64,000 nucleotides of DNA, from positions 1 to 64,000 of the forward strand of contig NZ_LLZI01000112.1 of assembly GCF_001509485.1 (NCBI RefSeq), written 5' to 3'. This DNA comes from Streptomyces sp. NRRL F-4489. GTDB taxonomy: Bacteria > Actinomycetota > Actinomycetes > Streptomycetales > Streptomycetaceae. Of the stretch, positions 48,927 through 57,150 are shown piece by piece. The notes beneath the pieces are model-generated. The model did no database searches. It worked only from the letters and a program-made list of their open reading frames with translations, and had not been told where the DNA came from. How positions within the stretch are numbered: position 1 is the stretch's first letter; each line of letters starts with the position of its first letter. The translations under genes were made by a program, and so were the position numbers.

Positions 48927-49964
48927 TCAGATGCCGTCCACCTCCGCCACCGTGAACGGCTGCGGCGTCCCCTGCCCCATCGGGCCGCCCTTGTCGAACT
49001 GGGAGCGGACGACGAGCAGCCGCCCACCGCTGTGCACCATCGTGGTCGGGACCTGGAGCGCCGGGTCGGTGATCACCCGCTCCCTGCGGGCGGACCGGCC
49101 GCCATCGCCAACCTCCCACCGGCTGATGGCGTTGGTCGCATTGTGGACGACCCAGAGGGTGCGCCCCCGCATCTCCAGACCGTCACCGTGCTCCATGTCC
49201 CCACCCGCCAGGGCGACTTGGCGTATCGATCCGGTGGCCACCTCGACCCGGTACAGCGTGCCGGCGGTCATGTCGACGGTGAGCAGATAGCGTCCGGAGG
49301 GGTCCGCCACGATGCCGTTGAGCGTGACGATGCCGGCCGGGACCGGCGGGAGCACACCGGTCAGGTCGTAGGCCGCGGTCAGCTCGGCGCGCCCGCCGTG
49401 CGCGGCGGCCCGGGCCAGCTGGGCGGGTGTGACGCGGTAGACGACGCCGCGGTAGCTGTCGGTCAGGTAGGCGCTGCCGTCCGGGGTGAACGCCAGGTCA
49501 TTGACGAACCGCGTGGCACGTCCCCGCACGTCGAAGCGGGCGATGAGCCTGCGATCGCGCAGGTCGTAGACGGCGACGCCGGTGGTCGAGTCGATGACCC
49601 ACAGCCGGCCGGCGCGGTCGACCTTCAGGCCGTTGGCTGTGGTGCGCCCGTCGGCGCCGGACGGCAGGAAGATCCGGGCCGCGGGATGCCCAGGCACCGC
49701 GCGGTAGACGGCGCCGGTCTCGTAGGAGCCGATGTAGAGGTCGCCGGTGCGCGGGTCGGCGGCGATGCCTTCCGGATAGACGCGGTCGCCAGGCAGATCG
49801 AAGGCGGTACGGACCTGGGCGCGGACTTCCTGCCGGGCGGCGGTGTGCCTGGCCGGCGGTACGTCCAGCGGCCGGGCGCCGGCGGTCGCGGCCGGCAGTA
49901 CGACGACGGCCGCCAGGGCCAGGGCGGCCGAAGCCAGCGTCCGACGAGTAAGCGCTTGGGACAT
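48927..49964 (-). CDS. Secreted SMP-30/gluconolactonase-like beta-propeller protein
   Basis: A 345-residue exported protein. The signal region (SQALTRRTLASAALALAAVV, cleavage near AGA) is followed by a six-bladed propeller with YPEGIAADPRTGDLYIGSYE, NGLKVDRAGRLWVIDSTTG, VNDLAFTPDGSAYLTDSY and LNGIVADPSGRYLLT. The Glu and Asn positions resemble the metal site of SMP-30 lactonases. ATG 49964 has only a weak site upstream. It is divergent from a MarR regulator at 50127, its likely controller. Confidence 0.85.
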   Translation of the reverse strand: MSQALTRRTLASAALALAAVVVLPAATAGARPLDVPPARHTAARQEVRAQVRTAFDLPGDRVYPEGIAADPRTGDLYIGSYETGAVYRAVPGHPAARIFLPSGADGRTTANGLKVDRAGRLWVIDSTTGVAVYDLRDRRLIARFDVRGRATRFVNDLAFTPDGSAYLTDSYRGVVYRVTPAQLARAAAHGGRAELTAAYDLTGVLPPVPAGIVTLNGIVADPSGRYLLTVDMTAGTLYRVEVATGSIRQVALAGGDMEHGDGLEMRGRTLWVVHNATNAISRWEVGDGGRSARRERVITDPALQVPTTMVHSGGRLLVVRSQFDKGGPMGQGTPQPFTVAEVDGI

Positions 49965-50031
49965 GGGTGGGTCCTCCCCCGTTCATCACGCCTGCGGATG
50001 CCCCCAGGCGATTGGATACCCACGAACTTAC

Positions 50032-50045
50032 ATTAGAGCACTAAT
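50032..50045. promoter_or_regulatory. Candidate MarR operator
   Basis: ATTAGAGCACTAAT has perfect ATTAG/CTAAT arms in the AT-rich divergent region between the propeller gene and the marR gene. A second related element (CTCTAACTAG) lies at about 50056. Confidence 0.5.
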
Positions 50046-50126
50046 CATCAGCAAACCTCTAACTAGCATGCGCACACTCATCCCCAATCGAGGTCTTCCC
50101 TCCTATACGGCCGATACGATGCGGGG

Positions 50127-50570
50127 ATGACGTCCATGCCCGTGTCCGAGCGCCTCGGATCCTCCATCAAGCGCGCCGAGCAGGCCCTCAACGGCGCCAA
50201 GACCGCGGCGCTGAAGCCGGCCGGCCTCACGGTTCCGCAGTACGCGGCCCTGCTCCACAGCGCCGAGCGCCCCGGCATCTCGGCCGCCGCGCTGGCGCGG
50301 GCGTGCGGCGTGACGCCCCCCACCATGAACACGGTGCTCAAAAACCTCCAGGAGCGCGGCCTCATCACGCGCACCCCGCACGAGTGGCACAAGAACGTCC
50401 TGGAAATCCGCCTCACCGACGAGGGCCGCGCCGTCGTGGCTCAGGCCGATGCCCGCGCGGTCCCGGTCGAACGCGCGCTGGCCGCCGAGTTCACCGACGA
50501 GGAACGGGCAACCCTGGTCGATCTTCTCGACCGGTGCGTGACCCTGCTCGATTCCGTACGGGCGGGCTGA
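50127..50570 (+). CDS. MarR family transcriptional regulator
   Basis: A 147-residue MarR regulator. The winged helix is LTVPQYAALLHSAERP, ISAAALARACGVTPPTMNTVLKNLQERGL and KNVLEIRLTDEGRAVV; flanking helices form the dimer. ATG 50127 is preceded by GCGGGG. It is divergent from the secreted propeller protein, with an ATTAG dyad between. A methyltransferase gene follows after 89 bases on the same strand. Confidence 0.9.
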   Translation: MTSMPVSERLGSSIKRAEQALNGAKTAALKPAGLTVPQYAALLHSAERPGISAAALARACGVTPPTMNTVLKNLQERGLITRTPHEWHKNVLEIRLTDEGRAVVAQADARAVPVERALAAEFTDEERATLVDLLDRCVTLLDSVRAG

Positions 50571-50659
50571 GGGGACGAGCACGGGGCCGGTGCAAGGCGT
50601 TATCGGCTCCGGGCAGCCTCCGTTAGGCTCCGCCTCCACGTCCGGCAGAGGGGAGCACC

Positions 50660-51454
50660 ATGAACACCGGCTTTTCGGCAGGCGAGGAGCGATGGCGGTC
50701 CCGCCTGGGCACACTCCGCCAGGTCGTGCGGCAGGAGTTGGTCCGCCGCCAACTCCTCAGCCACCTCCCCGACTCCCCACCCCGCAGAGTCCTCGACATC
50801 GGCTGCGGCCAAGGCACCCAGGCACTCCTGCTGGCCCGCCGCGGTCACCACGTGACGGGACTGGATTCCTCGCCCCAGTTGCTCGGTGACTTCCGCACCG
50901 CCCTGGCCGACGAGCCCGAGACCGTCCGCGATCGCGTCCAGCTCCTTCACGGCAGCGCCGAAGACCTCACCAGACTCTTCGAGCCCGCCGGTTTCGACGT
51001 GGTCCTCTGCCACGGCGTCTTGATGTACTTCCCGTCACCCGAACCGCTCCTGGACGCCATCGCCCACGTCATGGCGACCGGTGGGCTGCTGTCCCTGCTC
51101 GTACGCAACGGCGACGCCCTGGCGATGCGCCCCGGACTGCTCGGCGACTGGTCCAGCGCCACCCACGCATTCGACAGCGACACCTATCTCAACCGCCTCG
51201 GCCTCAGAGCCCGCGCCGACCACCTGGAGCCCCTCACCTCCGCACTGGCCCAGCGCCACATCCACCTTGACCAGTGGTACGGCGTCCGCATATTCACCGA
51301 CACGGCCGACGCGAACGCACCAGTGCCCGACGAGGAGACCCTCAACGCCCTCCTCGACGCCGAGGACCGTGCGGGGAGCACCGACCCCTATCGCCGGGTC
51401 GCCTCCTTGCTCCATCTCGTCGCCCACCGCACGGATACGTCGCCGGCCGGCTGA
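50660..51454 (+). CDS. SAM-dependent methyltransferase (CmoA/CmoM-like)
   Basis: A 264-residue class I methyltransferase. Motifs: RRVLDIGCGQGTQALLLARRG (SAM loop), VTGLDSSPQLLGDF, DRVQLLHGSAEDLT, FDVVLCHGVLMYF and ATGGLLSLLVRNGDALAM. The last two resemble the tRNA-modifying CmoM group, with the RNGDALAMRP segment notable. ATG 50660 follows GAGGGGAGCACC. The substrate is not proven; it may act on tRNA or a small molecule. Confidence 0.85.
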   Translation: MNTGFSAGEERWRSRLGTLRQVVRQELVRRQLLSHLPDSPPRRVLDIGCGQGTQALLLARRGHHVTGLDSSPQLLGDFRTALADEPETVRDRVQLLHGSAEDLTRLFEPAGFDVVLCHGVLMYFPSPEPLLDAIAHVMATGGLLSLLVRNGDALAMRPGLLGDWSSATHAFDSDTYLNRLGLRARADHLEPLTSALAQRHIHLDQWYGVRIFTDTADANAPVPDEETLNALLDAEDRAGSTDPYRRVASLLHLVAHRTDTSPAG

Positions 51455-51471
51455 GAAACGGGTGGCGGTGG

Positions 51472-52002
51472 TTATGCGGTTCGGTCGCTGTTCGGGTCAG
51501 TGTCTGATGCCTGACGAGGCGATGCCGAACGCAATCCCACGACGCTGTGTTCCAACGCGCCCGCGGGAGCGTCGTTCTTCCCGGAGAGCCGAGCCGTCAG
51601 GTCCCGCAGGGCGGCCCGGAGCTCGGTGGCGGGCTCGCCGAGGACGATGGCGCTGATGACGAGTTCGAGCATCAGCTGGTCGTGCTCATCGCCCGGGCTC
51701 CGATAATGCCGCGTATCGGCCTCCACCACAGCCGACACGATTTTCCTCCCGCCGCCGGCTATCGGAGCGAAGCTCGCTTCGTAGACACCGCGTCCGGTCC
51801 AACTCCGGTGCAGGAAAAGGACGTCACCCTCCACGAAGGCGTTCCACTTCTCGTCCATGTCCTGTGCGTGATACCCCTGCTGGATCCGCTCCCATTCCCT
51901 CTCGCTCCAGACGCGGTCCGGAACGTGAGGCATCTGCTTGGGGGTGCTGATCGGCTTGAGGCGACGGAACGAGTCGCGGGCAAGCGGGGCATCGGTAGTC
52001 AT
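51472..52002 (-). CDS. Conserved hypothetical protein
   Basis: A 176-residue soluble protein. The conserved-looking core is VWSEREWERIQQGYHAQDMD, then EKWNAFVEGDVLFLHRSWTG and VYEASFAPIAGGGRK. Trp-rich and acidic, it has no signal or membrane segment. I remember similar WERI/SWTG proteins in Streptomyces but no assigned function. ATG 52002 is the only plausible start. It converges with the methyltransferase gene, the stops being 17 bases apart. Confidence 0.75.
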   Translation of the reverse strand: MTTDAPLARDSFRRLKPISTPKQMPHVPDRVWSEREWERIQQGYHAQDMDEKWNAFVEGDVLFLHRSWTGRGVYEASFAPIAGGGRKIVSAVVEADTRHYRSPGDEHDQLMLELVISAIVLGEPATELRAALRDLTARLSGKNDAPAGALEHSVVGLRSASPRQASDTDPNSDRTA

Positions 52003-52070
52003 GCGGTGATCCTAGACTCGGGGGTACGGCCCGGTCGGCCGTTGGCATAACGGGAATGCCTCGATGCTCG

Positions 52071-52100
52071 GGCTGTGGCTATGGCTGTGGCTGTGGCCGC
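52071..52100. repeat. GGCTGT hexamer repeat
   Basis: Five consecutive six-base units (GGCTGT, GGCTAT, GGCTGT, GGCTGT, GGCCGC) abut the end of the broken zinc-ribbon gene. A simple slippage repeat. Confidence 0.7.
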
Positions 52101-52449
52101 TACCCGGCTTCTGCTTTTCGGGCCCGGCGGTCCAGGAAATCGATCAGATCTGTTCCGAGCGGACGAGCCGTTCGCGTTGCCGGGTGGGGAGAGATGCCAG
52201 GGCGTCGTCGAGAATTCGCTTCCGGGGGATGTGGACCATATTTCCCGAGTAGATCCGGCAGCCGGAACACCAGGCGAACCCCACGCATCGTTCGTACATG
52301 GACGATTCGGGTGGATAGCGGCGGTACTGGTACGAGCGGACGGGCGTTCCGCAGGCGGCGCAGGCCCTTCGGCCTCCGTCAGCGACCGTGGCCCAGGTGC
52401 CGACCCTGCGCCAGTGCGGCCGATCGGCCGGTGCTCTTCAAGTCGTCAT
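52100..52449 (-). pseudogene. Broken zinc-ribbon hypothetical gene (nonsense plus frameshift)
   Basis: Reading from ATG 52449, which has a perfect GGAGGG upstream, the fourth codon is TGA (52438-52440). The same frame then continues as HWRRVGTWATVADGG, ACAACGTPVRSYQYRR, MYERCVGFAWCSGCRIYSGN and VHIPRKRILDDALASL: a small protein with two CxxC pairs, probably a zinc ribbon. It meets a second stop after RLVRSEQI, while the +1/-1 frame gives the natural end DLIDFLDRRARKAEAG and stops at 52100. Two independent lesions in a gene that otherwise keeps coding character mark a recent pseudogene, or sequencing error in one of them. Confidence 0.7.
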
Positions 52450-52487
52450 GATGCCCTCCGTTGATGCCGAGTCGCCCTGGACGGAAC

Positions 52488-52527
52488 GACGTTACGGCAC
52501 AGCGGGTCTCTGCTGTGCCGTAACGTC
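52488..52527. terminator. Perfect 16-bp inverted repeat hairpin
   Basis: GACGTTACGGCACAGC (52488-52503) is repeated in perfect inverse at 52512-52527 around GGGTCTCT. It lies between the broken zinc-ribbon gene and the truncated gene at 52630. A factor-independent terminator for the latter is likely; an operator or recombination site is not excluded. Confidence 0.6.
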
Positions 52528-52629
52528 CTACAGGGCTGCGGTCGCCGCTTGTGAGGTGCGGCTCCCAGGCATCCGGCCGCTGCACGCGTGTGCGCTCCGC
52601 TCAGCGAAGGGGCGGCGGGCTTCGTCCCG

Positions 52630-52908
52630 TCAGCGTTGGCCGGCGGCGCGCCATATGGTGCGGCGCAGGTCGGTGCCTCGGATCACCTGGACGCGCCAGG
52701 GTTCCAGCCGGAGGACGCCCAGTCCGGGATCGGTGGGCCCGCCGCGCCAGAAGTTCCCCAGGTCGTAGCCGGCGCCCTTGGGGCTCGTCCGCCGATACAG
52801 GTCCCAGACATGCCGCTTGGTGTCCGCGTCCTCGGCCCACGAGGCGACGGCGTCGATGCTCACCGCGTTCTGCCTGGGGTCCAATACGAGAAGGTGGTTC
52901 CGTCCCAG
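52630..52908 (-). pseudogene. 5'-truncated PNPOx-like protein gene
   Basis: Only the C-terminal half of a Streptomyces PNP-oxidase-like protein remains: LGRNHLLVLDPRQNAVSIDA, AEDADTKRHVWDLYRRTSP, GYDLGNFWRGGPTDPGLGVL and EPWRVQVIRGTDLRRTIWRA, about 90 residues. Upstream the frame runs straight into the CGTCTCC/CGTCCCG tandem repeat and no N-terminal domain or start is found, so the 5' half has been lost. An ATG-less remnant beginning at TTG 52884 could be translated but would lack the FMN-binding part. Family assignment is from remembered similarity. Confidence 0.55.
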
Positions 52909-52965
52909 CGTCTCCCCGTCTCCACGTCTCCACGTCCCGCGTCCCGCGTCCCGCGTCCCGCGTCC
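52909..52965. repeat. CGTCTCC/CGTCCCG heptamer tandem array
   Basis: Three CGTCTCC-type units (52909-52932) are followed by four perfect CGTCCCG heptamers (52933-52960) and a partial fifth. It separates the truncated gene from the MFS gene stop at 52978 and marks the break point of the truncation. Confidence 0.8.
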
Positions 52966-52977
52966 GCGCAGTACCGC

Positions 52978-54552
52978 TCAGGCGGCGGTCGCGGCGGACT
53001 CAGCGGGGGCCTCAGCCGGGGCCTCGGCGGCGGCGGACGCGGTCGGCGGCGTGACGTTCCGGCCGGTGGGGGCGCGGAGGCCGAACGCGAGGACGAGGGC
53101 GCCGAGCGCCGCGGCCGCGACCGGGACGAGCAGCGCGCTGCGCAGGGCCGTAAGTCCCGTGCCGGCGCCGACGTTGACGGCGGTGACGGCCGACAGGCCG
53201 AGCGCCGCGCCGAACTGGAGCGAGGTGTAGAGCAGTCCGCCCGCCAGGCCGTGCTCGTCCTCCGCGACGCCTTCGGTGGCGGCCATGGTCATGGGGCCGT
53301 ACGCCAGGGAGAAGGCGAGCCCCAGGAGCAGCAGCGCGGGGAGCATCGCCGCGTACGTCCAGTCCTTCCCGACCGGGAGGAACAGGGCGTACGCGGCCGC
53401 CGCGAGCACCAGGCCGCCGAACAGTACCCGGACGTTGCCGAACCGGTTGACCAGGCGCGGCGTCAGGACGGGCGCGAGGACGGTGTCGATGCCGATCACC
53501 AGCATGGCCAGGCCGGTCTGCAGGGTGCTCCATCCCCGCACTTCCTGGAAGTACAGCGTGGCCAGGAACTGGAAGCCGGCGAAGGCGGCCAGGAACAGCA
53601 GCGCGGCCGCGTTGACGCGTACCAGCGGTGCGGAGCGCAGGATTCCCAGTCGGACCAGCGGCGCGGCGGACCGTCGTTCCACCGCGGCGAACACCCCCAG
53701 CAGCGCCAGGCCGGCGGCGAACACCGCGCCGGTCAGACCGGGGCCGTCGCCGGGGTGCTCCAGCCGGACCACCCCGTACACCAGCAGCAGCATCGCCGCG
53801 GTGAGGGACAGCGCCCCGGCCAGGTCGAAGCCGCCCCGGGGCCGCTCCCCAACCGTGCCAGGAACGGCGGTGTCCGCGTCGGTGCCTGTGGCGGGAGCGG
53901 TATTGGGAGCGGTATCGGGAGCGGTATCGGGAGCGGTATCGGTACCGGTGGCGGCCCCTTCGCGCAGCAGAGCCAGCGCCGCCACCAGGATCAGCGCCGA
54001 CAGGACGACCGGTGCGAAGAACACCCACCGCCAGCCGAGCGAGGTCAGCAGCCCGCCGGCGACCAGGCCGAGTGAGAAGCCGCCCGCCGCGGTCCCCGCG
54101 TACACGCCCAGGGCCTTCGTCCGCACCGGCCCCTCCGGGAAGTTGGACGTCACCAGCGCCAGTCCCGCAGGCGCCATGAAAGCCGCCGCGACACCCGTCA
54201 CGAACCGGGCGACCAGCAGCATCCACCCGCCGGCGGCGAACCCTCCCAGTCCGGAGAAGGCCAGGAACACCACCAGCCAGAGCACGAACATCCGGCGGTG
54301 TCCCAGCAGGTCGGCGGCGCGTCCGCCCAGCAGCATGAATCCGCCGTACCCCAGCACGTAGGCGCTGACGACCCCGCTGAGCATCCCGGTCGACAACCCC
54401 AGATCGGCGCGGATCGACGGCAGCGCCACATTCAGCATCGCCACATCGATCCCCTCAAGGAAGATCGCCCCGCACAGCACCAGCAGTACACCCCACGAGC
54501 GCCCCGTCAGGCGGGCGCTCCCCCCGGCAGACCCGGTCACGGTATTCGGCAT
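52978..54552 (-). CDS. MFS exporter, DHA2 type
   Basis: A 524-residue major facilitator with 14 probable helices. IFLEGIDVAMLNVALPSIRAD (motif D1), GGRAADLLGHRRMF (motif A) and FSLGLVAGGLLTSLGWRW (motif C) are present. The central loop contains a TDTAPDTAPDTAPNTAP repeat mirrored in DNA as repeated GGTATCGGGAGC units near 53900-53950. The Ala/Pro-rich C-terminal tail (about 30 residues) is cytoplasmic. ATG 54552 is the start. It is divergent from the HxlR regulator, which probably controls it. Confidence 0.9.
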   Translation of the reverse strand: MPNTVTGSAGGSARLTGRSWGVLLVLCGAIFLEGIDVAMLNVALPSIRADLGLSTGMLSGVVSAYVLGYGGFMLLGGRAADLLGHRRMFVLWLVVFLAFSGLGGFAAGGWMLLVARFVTGVAAAFMAPAGLALVTSNFPEGPVRTKALGVYAGTAAGGFSLGLVAGGLLTSLGWRWVFFAPVVLSALILVAALALLREGAATGTDTAPDTAPDTAPNTAPATGTDADTAVPGTVGERPRGGFDLAGALSLTAAMLLLVYGVVRLEHPGDGPGLTGAVFAAGLALLGVFAAVERRSAAPLVRLGILRSAPLVRVNAAALLFLAAFAGFQFLATLYFQEVRGWSTLQTGLAMLVIGIDTVLAPVLTPRLVNRFGNVRVLFGGLVLAAAAYALFLPVGKDWTYAAMLPALLLLGLAFSLAYGPMTMAATEGVAEDEHGLAGGLLYTSLQFGAALGLSAVTAVNVGAGTGLTALRSALLVPVAAAALGALVLAFGLRAPTGRNVTPPTASAAAEAPAEAPAESAATAA

Positions 54553-54648
54553 CGGTCCAACCTCTCGCACGGGAACCGGCGTTCGGGGCAGTTCCCCAAG
54601 TGCCTGTGAGTTCCCTCTTGTAACCGAGAGCATCGTCAGGCACCATCC

Positions 54649-55155
54649 GTGACCATGGAAGACGGCACTTTCAAGTCCCTTGGTTACTGCGGGGATACCG
54701 GCCCCGACGACGATGTTCTGCAGTGGGACCAGCGCGCCGACTGCGAGGTGCGGCAGATCCTGGACCGCATCGCCGACAAGTGGTCGCTCCTGGTGATCGC
54801 CCTGCTGGACCGGCAGAGCCTGCGGTTCACCGAGCTGCGGCGGGCGATCGACGGCGTCAGTCAGCGGATGCTGACCCGCACCCTGCGGCACCTCGAACGC
54901 GACGGACTGGTCAGCCGCACGGTCCACCCGACCGTCCCGCCGCGCGTCGACTACGAGCTGACGCCGATGGGCGCGACCCTGCACAGCACCATCCGCGCCC
55001 TGGTCGTCTGGACCGAGGAGCACCAGAACGCCATCGCCGCCGCCCGCGCCGCGTACGACCGGCGCGAGGCCGCCGAGCGCGCCGCCGCCGCACACCAGGC
55101 AGCGGAGCGCGAGCGCGTCGCCCGGGCGGCGGCACCGCCCCGGCGCGTCAGCTGA
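54649..55155 (+). CDS. HxlR family transcriptional regulator
   Basis: A 168-residue HxlR-type winged-helix regulator: CEVRQILDRIADKWSLLVIA (hallmark DKW), LRFTELRRAIDGVSQRMLTR, TLRHLERDGLVSRTVHPTVP and VDYELTPMGATL. The C-terminal 45 residues are an Ala/Arg/Glu-rich helix. The start is GTG 54649 or ATG 54655; neither has a strong ribosome site. One Cys lies in DQRADCEV, as in redox/aldehyde-sensing HxlR proteins. It is divergent from the MFS exporter, and an old yellow enzyme gene follows at 55358. Confidence 0.88.
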   Translation: MTMEDGTFKSLGYCGDTGPDDDVLQWDQRADCEVRQILDRIADKWSLLVIALLDRQSLRFTELRRAIDGVSQRMLTRTLRHLERDGLVSRTVHPTVPPRVDYELTPMGATLHSTIRALVVWTEEHQNAIAAARAAYDRREAAERAAAAHQAAERERVARAAAPPRRVS

Positions 55156-55357
55156 CCTGCGGGAACGTGTCGGGGCACCGCCGCGCGTGGCCAGGATCAC
55201 AACACCGTTCGCCGAGCGGGAGGAATGCCATGGCGACCGGGGCGGTTGGCGCCTACGCAGAATCGGTGCATACGCCATCCAGTGCGTCCGGCGCCGGGTG
55301 GGTTACCCACCACCCGTGCGTACGCACCCCACCGCCTGGTACCTACGAGGAGCCCCC

Positions 55358-56485
55358 GTGACCGACGCCGCCTCCACCGCCTCCCGCGCGGCCGGGATAC
55401 TGTCCCGGCCCGTCGCGCTGAACGGCCTGACCGTGCCGAACCGCATCGTGATGGCGCCCATGACCCGCATGTTCTCCCCGGGCGGCGTCCCGGGCGACGA
55501 CGTGCTGTCGTACTACGCCCGCCGCGCCGGCGCCGGTGTCGGCCTGATCGTCACCGAGGGGACGTACGTCGGCCATGAGTCGGCCGGGCAGAGTGACCGG
55601 GTGCCGCGGTTCCACGGCGAGGAGCAGCTGGCGGGCTGGGCGAAGGTCGCCGACGCCGTGCACGCGGCGGGCGGCACGATCGTGCCGCAGCTGTGGCACA
55701 TCGGCATGGTGCGCGAGCAGGGCGACCCGCCCTTCCCCGACGCCCCCGCCATCGGCCCCTCCGGTCTCCGCGTCGACGGCACCGAGGGCCGCGGCAAGGC
55801 AATGACCCGGCGCGATCTGGACGACGTCATCGCCGCCTTCGCCACCGCCGCCGCGGACGCCGAACGCATCGGCTTCGACGGCGTCGAACTCCACGGCGCC
55901 CACGGCTACCTCATCGACCAGTTCCTGTGGTCCGGCACGAACCGCCGCACCGACGCCTACGGTGGCGACCCCGTGGCCCGCACGAAGTTCGCGGCCGAGC
56001 TCGTGGCCGCCGTCCGCGCGGCCGTCTCCCCCGGCTTCCCGGTGATCTTCCGCTACTCCCAGTGGAAGCAGGAGGTCTACGACGCCAGGCTCGCCGAGAC
56101 CCCGAACGAACTGGAAGCGATCCTGACGCCGCTCGCCGAGGCCGGCGTGGACGCCTTCCACGCCTCCACCCGCCGCTACTGGCTCCCCGAATTCGACGGC
56201 TCGGACCTCAACCTCGCGGGCTGGACCAAGAAGCTCACCGGCAAGACCGCCATCACCGTCGGCTCGGTCGGCCTGGACGGGGATTTCGTCAACGCCTTCC
56301 GGGGCGAGGGTTCGCCGGTCCGGAGCATCGACAACCTCCTCGACCGCCTGGAGCGCGACGAGTTCGAGCTGGTCGCCGTCGGCCGGGCCCTGCTCCAGGA
56401 CCCGGAGTGGGCGGCCAAGGTCCTCGGCAACCGCTTCGACGAGCTCAAGCCGTACGACGCGGCAGCGGTGAAGACGCTGAGCTGA
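55358..56485 (+). CDS. Old yellow enzyme family NADH:flavin oxidoreductase
   Basis: A 375-residue FMN-dependent ene-reductase. Landmarks: LTVPNRIVMAPMTRMFSPGG, IVPQLWHIGMV, DGVELHGAHGYLIDQFLW (substrate His/Asn-type site H-G-A-H), RYSQWKQEVYD and ELVAVGRALLQDPEW. It reduces activated C=C bonds or electrophiles. GTG 55358 follows GAGGAG. With the HxlR regulator and exporter upstream it forms a plausible electrophile-response module. A hairpin follows the stop. Confidence 0.9.
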   Translation: MTDAASTASRAAGILSRPVALNGLTVPNRIVMAPMTRMFSPGGVPGDDVLSYYARRAGAGVGLIVTEGTYVGHESAGQSDRVPRFHGEEQLAGWAKVADAVHAAGGTIVPQLWHIGMVREQGDPPFPDAPAIGPSGLRVDGTEGRGKAMTRRDLDDVIAAFATAAADAERIGFDGVELHGAHGYLIDQFLWSGTNRRTDAYGGDPVARTKFAAELVAAVRAAVSPGFPVIFRYSQWKQEVYDARLAETPNELEAILTPLAEAGVDAFHASTRRYWLPEFDGSDLNLAGWTKKLTGKTAITVGSVGLDGDFVNAFRGEGSPVRSIDNLLDRLERDEFELVAVGRALLQDPEWAAKVLGNRFDELKPYDAAAVKTLS

Positions 56486-56503
56486 CCGCCCGCGCCTGCC
56501 GGA

Positions 56504-56556
56504 GGCGGAGCCGCTGCCGCTCGTTGGGTTCGCGCCCACCGGCGGCGGGCTCCGCC
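56504..56556. terminator. Hairpin after the old yellow enzyme gene
   Basis: GGCGGAGCC (56504-56512) and GGCTCCGCC (56548-56556) form a perfect nine-base stem with a 35-base loop, between the convergent old yellow enzyme gene and the gene ending at 56633. Confidence 0.55.
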
Positions 56557-56632
56557 AGGCACAGGCATGGGTACAGGGACAGGCGCCGGCCCGGCTCGCG
56601 GTGCTGCCGGAACACGGCGCCGACCCCACCGC

Positions 56633-57052
56633 TCACCTGCTTGTCCGAGAGCCGCTCCGCCTGCGCTCCTCGCACCCGCGCCGCCAGTCCTCCTGGTACC
56701 AGCCCGGATGCTTCCGTCGCGCCATCCGGTCGCACGAGGGCAGGGCGTACGCCCGGACGACCAGCTTCGGTGCCTGGCCGGCGGGCATGCAGATCACCTG
56801 CTGCAGCCGCGTGCGGCAGTCGGCGCGCCGGCGCTGCTCCTCCCACGCCGACTGCTGTTCCGCACGCCGCTGCCGCTCCTCGGCGGCGATCTCGGCCCGC
56901 ACTTTCGGGTAGTACGACGCCGCCCAGGCACCGCCTTCTTCCCTGGCCAGCGCCCGGCGCTCGTCATGCACCCCGGCCACCACCGCGGCCGCCACACCCA
57001 GCAGCAGTACGCCCGCACCAGCCGTCTTGGATATCCCCCGCATTCCACGCAT
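56633..57052 (-). CDS. Small membrane-anchored hypothetical protein
   Basis: A 139-residue protein: one hydrophobic N-terminal segment (AGAGVLLLGVAAAVVAGV), a helical, charged middle (KVRAEIAAEERQRRAEQQSA) and a C-terminal part with four Cys residues (ADCRT, VICMP, PSCDR, RGCEE) that could form disulfides outside the membrane. ATG 57052 has a GGGTGGCGGG tract upstream; ATG 57043 is an alternative. Without a stop between, its frame joins the frame of the disrupted oxygenase gene upstream. No family is recognised. Confidence 0.6.
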   Translation of the reverse strand: MRGMRGISKTAGAGVLLLGVAAAVVAGVHDERRALAREEGGAWAASYYPKVRAEIAAEERQRRAEQQSAWEEQRRRADCRTRLQQVICMPAGQAPKLVVRAYALPSCDRMARRKHPGWYQEDWRRGCEERRRSGSRTSR

Positions 57053-57150
57053 GCCCGCCACCCTGCCATACCGCACGGACGCACGGCAGCGGGGGGCCAA
57101 CGCCCGTACTTCGCACGGTACTTGCGCTCGGGGTACCGGCCCGACTCGCG

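Noticed and set aside
52064..52252. Plus-strand frame starting with repeated Leu-Trp
   Set aside because: The WLWLWLW text is produced by the GGCTGT hexamer repeat; the real coding signal is the broken zinc-ribbon gene on the minus strand.
52909..52965. CRISPR-like array
   Set aside because: The units are contiguous heptamers without spacers and no cas gene is present.
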